This document shows, piece after piece, positions 33,001-39,506 of a DNA stretch of 42,382 nucleotides. The notes below the pieces were generated by a model. It saw only the letters and a list, made by a program, of their open reading frames with translations, was not told the DNA's origin and did no database searches. Position 1 is the first letter of the stretch. Each line of letters starts with the position of its first letter. A program made the position numbers and the translations under genes. The DNA is from Nemertoderma westbladi (taxonomy: Eukaryota; Xenacoelomorpha; Nemertodermatida; Nemertodermatidae): assembly GCA_032718475.1 (NCBI GenBank), contig JAUCBJ010005406.1, positions 1 through 42,382 of the forward strand, in the 5' to 3' direction.

Positions 33001-36000
33001 AGAAGGCTTCTCGGTTGTCATCCGCAGTGGTGCGCACCACTGAACAGGCGTTTGAAGGGCTTGAGATTATCCCAAAAGCCTGGATGGTCATCCAGTACTC
33101 CACCGGTTTCTGGTTGAGGTCTCCTTCAGGCCACCACAGAAATCGTAGGCTATCTCGATCCCTATCCAGCGCCTTGACTTGTAAGAACATGCCTTCTATA
33201 TCTGAGGCGAAAGCAATTGAATATTGTCTTAATCTTAAGAGTATTCCCAACAAGGATTGGAGTAAGTTGGGTCCGGGTAACAATTCGGAATTAAGGGATT
33301 GGCCCATATAGAGGGCTGAGTTGTCAAACACCACTCTTACCTCATGGGGTTTACCGGGTTTGGGAACGTAATGGTGAGTTAAATAATACGTTCTCTCAGT
33401 TATAGGTGTTTCTTCCGGTACTAGCTCCGCATATCCCTTGCTAATAAATTTCTTCAACTGCGTTTGATACATTTCTTTAGCTGAAGAATTTGCCGTAAGG
33501 CGTCGATGTAGTTGAGCAATTCTTTTCTCTGCCAAGGGTCTGTTGTTTACGAACTTTGGTTCTCGCTTTCGGAAAGGTAGACCGATCTCATATCTACCTT
33601 GATCTTTAAGAAAACGTGTAGTTGTCTCTTGGATCTGCTTGGCTCTTTCTTCCTCTACCGATAGGGCCTTATCGTAGGAATTGGGCTCTACAGCCTCTTG
33701 AGTAAAGAATCGTACGGCATGTTCATCCCGAGTCTTGGCATAATAACGTTCAATGACGTCATTAAGCTCGTCGTTATAGTCGTCTCGTTCTGATGGAAGA
33801 AGGAGCTGACATAAGTTTACTTGGTTTTGCCAAGTCTCGTTTTCCTTAAGGAGATCGATGGTATTCTCCTCGTCGAAAAGTTGGTGGACATCGTCATTAT
33901 CTGAGGAGTATGGTGTTCCCTCAGTTGGATCATCCAACTCACTGCCCTCGACTTCCCATTCTCTTACTTGATATACCTGGTCTTTCGGTAATCTTTCCAT
34001 GAGAGTTCTACGGGAAGGGCCAGTAAAGTACCAACCCACTCTAGTTCTTCCCGCATAAGCTTGTAGTGGTTGCGGTTGAGCGGGCCGTTTCTCCAATGTC
34101 TCGAGCGCTTCATGCGCGTTTTGACCGATGAGTATTTGCACTCCAGGGTAATCGGTGTTGAATCTAGGTATTTCCAGCTGCTGGTTGAAATCGTCCTCAT
34201 CCCAGTTATAAGGTTCCACTTGGGTGGTAGCAAAGTTCTTTATCGCCACCATTTTTACTGACCTTATACTATGTTCTCCTAGTTCATCCTGGGGGGTGGA
34301 CAACGCACCTACATAATAATCCGCTATTACTGTAGATTTCCAAACCTGCATAATTCCTGACATGTTTAGCTTAGTTCGGAACTTGGGTTGTCCAGCAACG
34401 ATGTCTTCGGCTAGTTCTTTGTCGATGAATGTTCCTGTACTACCGGAGTCAAGGAGGGCGTTCACTACATAACTCCTTTTAGGTCCGTGGACCCTTACCT
34501 GTACTACAGGAAATTCTCGGATTCCTACTTTGGAAGGTGGCGCTTTCCAAGATGGTTGTCGATCAGAAGTAGTTAAGGTGAGGTCGCTATCTGTGTCTTT
34601 TTCATACGTGAGTGCTCGATACACTGCGGTATTTATCATGTAACAGGATTCATCTTCGTCGGAGAATTCATCTGTATAGAATCCTTCCATCTCAGAACTT
34701 TGGTCAGTGTCGTTCACATCACTGAATTGGACATGCAGTTCGGAATCACTTACCTGACTCTGGCTGTTTCGCTCAAATTCAGTGTGCAACAAGATATGAT
34801 GTTTCGCACCGCACTTTGCACACCTTGTGTCGGAGTAACAGGTTCGTCGTTGGTGTCCTTGTCTGAGGCAATTATAACACAACCGCTTATCCCACATGAC
34901 TTCCCGTCTCTCCGTTAATGATTTCCTCAGGAATTCATCACACATATTCAAACGGTGGGTCCCGTCACATAGCGCACATTTCGGTTTGATGTTACTTACC
35001 TTATTTTGAATAACATTGTGCACACTCGTTCTTTCTTCGGGCTTTCTCACCTGAATTCTCTTAGGAGACGTAGGAGGAGTTTTTCTTACCTGTTCTCTCC
35101 TGTCATTGGTTCGAGACTTGAATTTACTTACCTGTTCTTTAGGCATTTTATTGACATAATAAGATCTTTCAGTGTCTTTCCCGCTATCCTCTCCTTGAGA
35201 AGTCTGGCTTTCGCCGTCGTCTGTATAACACACTGGTGTTACCTTTCTCCTAGAAACGGGTTTCTCACTTACCTTGTTTTCCGGTGTCTTTTCTCTGGAC
35301 TGTTTTAGGAGCTGTAATTTCACTTCTCCATCTAAGAATGACATGAGATCAGCCATGGTAGGGTCTCGTCGTTGTTGTTCCATCATATATAACACTTTCT
35401 TATCCCAGCGTGTACCTACTCCACCCTTCGGTAAAGTAGAAGCCACGGCTCCAATAACCATAGAACTCTGATATTCATGAGACTTACCTAACCAATCTAA
35501 TTGTCTACAGATCTCTTGAATCTCATCGGAAAACTCTATTATCCCGCTGCTAATGAACTTTCGGGGCGCTACTAATTTTGCATACAAATATTTAGCTATG
35601 TTATTCCTATTACCATACCTGATGTTTAGTGTATCCCAAACTTGTCTTAATCCGTCTGGATGTCCAATAAACTTTAACGCCATTAACTTGGGAGATCCTT
35701 CCAAGCACTCGATGAGGAATCTAAGTTTCTCTCCATTAGATAGTACAGAGTTCTGTATGTTATCTTTATAATATTCATTAAAAGGTAACCATTTCATCTC
35801 ATCTCCATTGAACTTGACTATTTCTCCCACCTTTACCGCTTGACGGGCTTCAGTTCTAGCCATTTGATGCGTAAAATTTTCTTGGGCTATCGTGTTATTT
35901 AATATCGAGTTATCGGTATATAAATTTCTCGGATTATGATCAGGTCTATAGGGAATATCATTATCAACAGGTCTATAATTACCCTTAATAGGGTTCACTA

Positions 36001-36679
36001 TAGGAGTTTCTACTTCGCTAGCAGTATATATGCGTGTAGGCTCCACACCTTGCGCATGAAATACTTCAGACCTAACAGGTTGACACATTGTTACCGGGGT
36101 TGGTGGTATACCCTTTTGTGTATTTACTAATTTATCGCGTTCTAACGCAATACTTTGCTGCACTTCTTGCAATTCTAACCTACTCTCTCTAATTGTTCCC
36201 TTTAACAGCTGCACAGTTCCCTCCATCTCCTGGGCCTGCTGAGAGGAGCGAGAATGTTGCTCCCTCAGCTGTCCGAGCAGGAGACCCATCTCCCGTCGTC
36301 CCTCATCTACCCACTCGACCACCGAAGCGGGAGGCGCCAACGTTGTAGCGGGCGGACGAGGGACAACGGGCGACAAATCATTAATATTTCGCTCGGAGTC
36401 CAGGACATGAATATTTTCAAGGGTGGTTCTGTGGGGCACAGGTAGCTTAGTGCTGTGCAGGGGGAATTTAGAGGTAGGTTCAGGGAGTACAGGTGTCTCT
36501 ATCACCGAAGGGGTGGCTTCGAGAACAGGCCTAATTATTTCAGGCTCATCTACTATAGTAGGGAGTCTTTCTATTTTAATTATTTGGTCTGTGGGTTCTG
36601 TACTACCTAAGTTTGTGTTAGTTAGTTGCCTTCTAACAGTGGGGGCAAATCCGGCAATTTCTGACGGTGGGATATTCTT
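30080..36679 (-). CDS. BEL/Pao retrotransposon polyprotein
   Basis: The frame is open for about 2,200 codons from 36679 to the stop at 30080 and has no disruption. The first part lacks a clear ATG (a GTG lies at 36505), so it is probably entered by a frame change from the ORF upstream. Counting from 36505: a coiled coil at ~65-130; a DUF1759-like Gag domain at ~225-400; CX2C/CCHC zinc knuckles at ~520-580 (CYNCLRQGHQRRTC near 548); an aspartic protease with LLDSGSTG near 685; reverse transcriptase with YMDD near 1180; RNase H with FGDAS near 1360; integrase with an HHCC-type zinc region near 1745-1780, D in GVDLFGP near 1810, SDKGTNF near 1875 and the E in GGSWERL near 1920; and a C-terminal DUF5641-like end. 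This order is diagnostic of BEL/Pao. The intact catalytic residues suggest recent activity. Confidence 0.95.
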   Translation of the reverse strand, partial: KNIPPSEIAGFAPTVRRQLTNTNLGSTEPTDQIIKIERLPTIVDEPEIIRPVLEATPSVIETPVLPEPTSKFPLHSTKLPVPHRTTLENIHVLDSERNINDLSPVVPRPPATTLAPPASVVEWVDEGRREMGLLLGQLREQHSRSSQQAQEMEGTVQLLKGTIRESRLELQEVQQSIALERDKLVNTQKGIPPTPVTMCQPVRSEVFHAQGVEPTRIYTASEVETPIVNPIKGNYRPVDNDIPYRPDHNPRNLYTDNSILNNTIAQENFTHQMARTEARQAVKVGEIVKFNGDEMKWLPFNEYYKDNIQNSVLSNGEKLRFLIECLEGSPKLMALKFIGHPDGLRQVWDTLNIRYGNRNNIAKYLYAKLVAPRKFISSGIIEFSDEIQEICRQLDWLGKSHEYQSSMVIGAVASTLPKGGVGTRWDKKVLYMMEQQRRDPTMADLMSFLDGEVKLQLLKQSREKTPENKVSEKPVSRRKVTPVCYTDDGESQTSQGEDSGKDTERSYYVNKMPKEQVSKFKSRTNDRREQVRKTPPTSPKRIQVRKPEERTSVHNVIQNKVSNIKPKCALCDGTHRLNMCDEFLRKSLTERREVMWDKRLCYNCLRQGHQRRTCYSDTRCAKCGAKHHILLHTEFERNSQSQVSDSELHVQFSDVNDTDQSSEMEGFYTDEFSDEDESCYMINTAVYRALTYEKDTDSDLTLTTSDRQPSWKAPPSKVGIREFPVVQVRVHGPKRSYVVNALLDSGSTGTFIDKELAEDIVAGQPKFRTKLNMSGIMQVWKSTVIADYYVGALSTPQDELGEHSIRSVKMVAIKNFATTQVEPYNWDEDDFNQQLEIPRFNTDYPGVQILIGQNAHEALETLEKRPAQPQPLQAYAGRTRVGWYFTGPSRRTLMERLPKDQVYQVREWEVEGSELDDPTEGTPYSSDNDDVHQLFDEENTIDLLKENETWQNQVNLCQLLLPSERDDYNDELNDVIERYYAKTRDEHAVRFFTQEAVEPNSYDKALSVEEERAKQIQETTTRFLKDQGRYEIGLPFRKREPKFVNNRPLAEKRIAQLHRRLTANSSAKEMYQTQLKKFISKGYAELVPEETPITERTYYLTHHYVPKPGKPHEVRVVFDNSALYMGQSLNSELLPGPNLLQSLLGILLRLRQYSIAFASDIEGMFLQVKALDRDRDSLRFLWWPEGDLNQKPVEYWMTIQAFGIISSPSNACSVVRTTADDNREAFSKEVIDNIKRDIYMDDNLKSLPSVEEAIDVAKGTVECLKRGGFRLTKFTSNSREFLESIPVEDRGAKDLDLIKDDLPETKTLGLKWDTERDILFFQLKQRDNPVRTKRICLSILSTYFDPLGFISPVILIARSLVQQMWLENHSWDDPLKGELLKKWMKWEDSLPAIENFIISRSYFGHVLPTYSYQLHVFGDASDMGIGIVAYLRVETPDGIKVALVTSKALINNKLKVPRAELKAALYATAIGRNVTEQIDYPLEKTVYWTDALLVLEYITNEVCQFSVFVTNRVAIILSRTTMDQWRHCPGTINPADIASRGATPQELVDTPDWLGGPDFLYKEEEEWPPHLTTAEIRQAKGAEKVKPKTRASKSKLFKPMVDLSVLHTSGDDALDQKPTPTNKLVVEIREKDWKSGIPDVSQGLSPLLQRAIHHYSSWNRLCKAVTYLKRCFHHHYSGVKTKSDTAPLTSVQVHVVKDLPKYKISDRLLKEKISYQEHEETNKQMLRLLQCYEDSNKYFLLLRNPQMRLRDRFSSTMIDGLIRVGGRLTNAPLSFDTKFPILIRNLEIQVKMIVDVHSKLYHAGRERVLSEIRTRYYFYKPRRALNQVLRNCIPCRKAFSRPLTQREAELPRERVSFYEPPFTNNGVDLFGPIEVYRARTIVKRWCVIFVCMTCRAIHLDMVNDLSTNSFLLSLRRQIARFGTSNTMRSDKGTNFIGANNEIKAYVKDWNQRQVDDQLRVTASSWTFNAADAPWWGGSWERLIRSVKTAFHFIVPCRAYLTDELLRTLMEEIAAYLNERPLMPVSSSPDSLEALTPAHFLLKKPVAMLPQSEITDGDEYCRQTWQLMQLLSRRFADHFEKHYLPTLQLRTKWFAQQENFSAGDMVLIVDVELPRKRWQTGRIIETHISDDGLMRSVELVVMRRNFKKPGIVFETQQLNRPVGRLCLLERDRELSGNYGRQDTLPTTTSLIQQTSRDSPT

Positions 36680-37110
36680 CTACGTCTGCTTAGACGAGAT
36701 CTATTTCCTCCGCCTTCAGGATCGGTGGTATCGCCTTCCTCAGATGATGTATATCCCTGCCTCTTGGGAGTAGATCGCCTCATCATCTGCATTTGACTAG
36801 CTGTTAACTGTTTATTGAAGTTGTCTTGCCTCTCTTGAAGATTTTCCAACTCTAGTTGGGTTGTCTCTTCAGATGCCCTCCGTTCTGCTTCTGCCACTGC
36901 CTCTGCTGCTGCCACTGCCGCCTTTCTTTCCGCTTCGGCCTCTGCCACTGCCGCTGCCGCTTTTCTTTCCGCTTCGGCCGCTGCCACTGCCACTGCCGCT
37001 TTTCTTTCCGCTTCTGCCGCTGCCACTGCTGCTGCCGCTTTTCTTTCCGCTTCTGCCGCTGCCACTGCTGCTGCCACTGCTGCTGCCACTGCCGCTGTCT
37101 TTCTATACGT
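36622..37110 (-). CDS. Ala/Glu-repeat coiled-coil segment of the element's Gag region
   Basis: The frame is open from 37110 to TAA at 36622-36624 and contains about four copies of a 13-residue unit (AEAERKAAAAVAA), coded by 39-bp repeats. A helix predicted to coil (LELENLQERQDNF) and an Arg-rich end follow. It overlaps the end of the 390-codon ORF by a few bases in the +1 frame, and it overlaps the polyprotein frame by 58 bases (36622-36679) in the -1 frame. That places it as a bridge between the first ORF and the polyprotein. No canonical X-XXY-YYZ slippery heptamer is visible in the overlap, so a one-base indel is as likely as programmed frameshifting. Confidence 0.65.
   Translation of the reverse strand, partial: TYRKTAAVAAAVAAAVAAAEAERKAAAAVAAAEAERKAAVAVAAAEAERKAAAAVAEAEAERKAAVAAAEAVAEAERRASEETTQLELENLQERQDNFNKQLTASQMQMMRRSTPKRQGYTSSEEGDTTDPEGGGNRSRLSRRRRISHRQKLPDLPPLLEGN
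36905..37095 (-). repeat. 39-bp coding minisatellite (Ala/Glu)
   Basis: About four units with the + strand word TTTCTTTCCGCTTC at 39-base spacing encode the 13-residue Ala/Glu/Arg/Lys repeat. The same DNA makes Leu/Pro- and Cys/Arg-rich frames on the + strand, which are by-products. Confidence 0.85.
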
Positions 37111-38275
37111 CTATACGTTTTTTCTTTACTTGTTCTTCTTGAACCTTAGCGATGCGGATGCTTTCATCAAATTTAGCTTGGTTCGCAGCTAACCTATCCA
37201 CATCGATTGCGTCCAACACAAGCTTGGCTCCTTCACTATTAGGGCTAAGTCCCTCTAGCCTTCTCCTCAACTCTTCATCACCTAAAAAACGTTGATAGTC
37301 TGACAGATAGATGTCAATGGCATCCCTCTTATGCGTTTTCTCTGCCGTCACTTCACTTTCCACTTGGGAAAAAGTAGCATCTGTTGATTCTTCATGGGTT
37401 GAGCGCTCATCCAGCTGGGCTTTCCACTGAGCCGTTCCTTGCACCTGGAGACTCACCCGTTGAAACCAAGTCTTTACGGCAACTTGCAACGACGTGTCTT
37501 GTCTTCTTTTAGAAGCCTCCTCAAAGGCCGATAAGATTAGCCTGATTCGTAGAATTCTTTCTCTAACTTGATAAAGCAGCTGTAACTGCTCTTGAGGTCC
37601 TTGGGGTTGTTGAAACAGTTGTTCTTCTAATCGCTCCATGGAGCTGAAGAATCCCTGTACGTATCCGGCTGCGGACCTCTTCCACACAGCTGGATCGATG
37701 GTTTCCTTGGTTACTCCCATCCTGTGTATGTCTTCCCAGGCAGCTTCTGATAAATCAAACGGGAGTCCGGGTCCGGGGAAGTTCCATTGCGACTCGACAA
37801 TAGACTTCAGTTCTTCCCTTGTGTATCCCGCATAACTATCTTTAGTCGATCGCTTATTTCTTGCCCAATCGATCTGGTGTTCTTCCACCGCAATCAACAA
37901 CCTAGTGAGTACGGCTGCATGAAGGATGAGAAGGGGATCCGAATAAACCGCATCCGTCATCTTTGCTCCGCGCTCGGGTGTCAGCTCTACAGTATCCTCA
38001 CTACTGGAGCTGTTGGGCCGTTGAGAAATAAGTTCTTGGCTCGCGGGTTGTTGCTGTTCTGCTGCTTCTTGGTCCCGCTTGACCTGAGCTCGAGTGCCTA
38101 TGATAGACCTACGATGTTGGACTAGCCTAGGGTCTGATATTACTACGGGAGGGATGATCTTTCTTACAGTAGGAGGTGAGTTGAACTTCGGTCCTACACG
38201 TTCCACACTCCTGTCTGGGTCACATATGGTTGTATCTAGGAGACTGTCTGACAGGTTTTGCTTTGTGTCAGACAT
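37103..38275 (-). CDS. First ORF of the BEL/Pao element, unrecognised
   Basis: 390 codons from the ATG at 38273-38275 to TAG at 37103-37105. I do not recognise a domain. Residues 1-110 are Ser/Pro/Gln-rich and probably disordered. Residues ~120-390 are helix-rich with regular hydrophobic spacing (LLILHAAVLTRLLIAVEEH, RLEEQLF, LQLLYQVRERILRIRLIL), and the last ~60 are charged (Glu/Lys/Arg). There is no membrane segment. By position it is an N-terminal Gag-like piece. The stop lies in an 8-base tandem duplication (ACGTATAG twice, 37103-37118 region), directly before the Ala/Glu ORF in another frame. Confidence 0.7.
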   Translation of the reverse strand: MSDTKQNLSDSLLDTTICDPDRSVERVGPKFNSPPTVRKIIPPVVISDPRLVQHRRSIIGTRAQVKRDQEAAEQQQPASQELISQRPNSSSSEDTVELTPERGAKMTDAVYSDPLLILHAAVLTRLLIAVEEHQIDWARNKRSTKDSYAGYTREELKSIVESQWNFPGPGLPFDLSEAAWEDIHRMGVTKETIDPAVWKRSAAGYVQGFFSSMERLEEQLFQQPQGPQEQLQLLYQVRERILRIRLILSAFEEASKRRQDTSLQVAVKTWFQRVSLQVQGTAQWKAQLDERSTHEESTDATFSQVESEVTAEKTHKRDAIDIYLSDYQRFLGDEELRRRLEGLSPNSEGAKLVLDAIDVDRLAANQAKFDESIRIAKVQEEQVKKKRIDV

Positions 38276-38404
38276 GTTGGTTTGTACAGTTGAATGCCTA
38301 CTGCTATATTACAGTTTAAGCAAGTGTAGTAATTCAGTATCACCATTAGCCTAGTAATTAGTTACCGATACTGCTACTCAGTGTAGCGTAATATATATAT
38401 AATA

Positions 38405-38664
38405 TATTAGAATACCGGTATGCTTATAGTATATATATAAGTATTGTCACAGACTAGATTTGTCACAGAATACCGGTATGTAATTTCAGCACAAGTATAT
38501 ATAAATATATAATAGGCCTATCGTGAATACCGGTATGCAGCTTACACTTATAATGTATATATATAAGTATAATTACAGACTAGAATTAATTACAGAATAC
38601 CGGTATATAATTTAGCCTAAATTTATAGAAATAAATATAATAAGCCTATGGTAAATACCGGTAT
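38405..38664. repeat. Dimeric tandem array with ATACCGGTAT palindromes
   Basis: ATACCGGTAT starts at 38412, 38470, 38527, 38597 and 38655 (spacings 58, 57, 70, 58). Alternate units resemble each other (GTATATATATAAGTAT...ACAGACTAGA, then AATATAATA(G/A)GCCTA), so the array is a two-part repeat of 115-128 bases present about twice. Confidence 0.85.
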
Positions 38665-38890
38665 GTCAATTATTTTAGAATAATTGAATTTCTGAAATTT
38701 TAGGGGTTACTTGGTTACTTTAACTTACTTTATTACCGTTATTTAAGCAGTAGTCCAACTGATATTTAGACCTAATTGTTGTATGGCAGGCCTACTATTT
38801 TATAAATCGGTTTGAGTTGATTTATAATGTTAGCTTATCCAATTCCGCTAACATGAACCCACAAAGTAAGCCGTTGAGCAATATTGGGAG

Positions 38891-38919
38891 CACGAGGTTG
38901 ATTACCAATCAACCTCGTG
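38891..38919. repeat. Perfect 13-bp hairpin
   Basis: CACGAGGTTGATT and AATCAACCTCGTG are perfectly complementary around the 3-base loop ACC. It lies in the divergent spacer. A structured leader RNA or a terminator-like stem are both possible. Confidence 0.85.
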
Positions 38920-39506
38920 TCAGCCCAGTAAACGGGGACAATAGGCCCCAAAGGAGACACACACAATAAGGGTCAGGGGCCAAACCCCTAACAGAGAGAG
39001 AACAACAGGGGCAACGGGAAACACACCAGGGAAGGTGAAAGGGCGAGAAGTGGGATATTAGCCAATGGGGGGACAGCATCGACTAGGTACAGTAATATGG
39101 CCAACTGTGCAGTACATATATTACCTGTTGGTGCTTCCCTATTCAGTTTAGTTCACTCAGTCAGATCAGTAGGGTGGAACGGGGACTTCTGTCATCGTCC
39201 GCTACCGCCATCATACTTATCTACCAGTAACCGTGTCATACTATACTGTGCTATATCAGACTATTATACCTTTATACATATTACCGAACATCAGAACTCT
39301 TTTACCTTTCACACACGGCGGGGACGCGTGGATAGAAAACCCAACGGATAAACCGGGATCCGTAGATCCCGTCACAGTGACAGAATCAGATCAACCCAGC
39401 TGCCCTGACAGTGATAGAATCCTAGCAGCTGCCCTAACAGTCTGACAGTGATAGAACTAGATCCAACCAACTGACAGACTGTGGCTGCCAGCCACCAAAG
39501 ACGAAG

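Larger units (their letters stand above)
30080..38275 (-). mobile_element. BEL/Pao LTR retrotransposon, coding part
   Basis: Three successive ORFs (37103-38275, 36622-37110, 30080-36679) on one strand form the coding part of the element. LTRs were not located by eye: the DNA right of 38275 and left of 30080 shows no matching direct repeat. The element could continue to 24185 if the zinc-knuckle ORF is its third gene. Primer-binding site and polypurine tract were not identified. Confidence 0.8.
38276..39506. promoter_or_regulatory. Divergent spacer between two element ORFs
   Basis: This 1.2 kb lies between the ATG of the - strand element and the ATG at 39507 of the + strand ORF. It must hold at least one 5' LTR or leader if both are LTR elements. 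It contains five ATACCGGTAT palindromes (38412-38664), TATATATAAG words near 38430 and 38560, a perfect hairpin (38891-38919) and a purine-rich, GC-richer part (38930-39060). LTR ends and primer-binding sites could not be fixed. Confidence 0.4.

Noticed and set aside
32739-33311. 190-codon + strand ORF inside the BEL/Pao polyprotein
   Set aside because: It is the antisense shadow of the reverse transcriptase region, where the - strand frame has clear catalytic motifs.
36856-37149. Cys/His/Arg- and Leu/Pro-rich + strand ORFs of over 90 codons
   Set aside because: They are antisense by-products of the Ala/Glu coding minisatellite on the - strand.
38276-39506. TGG words as primer-binding sites (for example TGGTGCTTCCC near 39130)
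   Set aside because: There is no adjoining LTR end in CA and no confirmed tRNA match, so not reported as a site.
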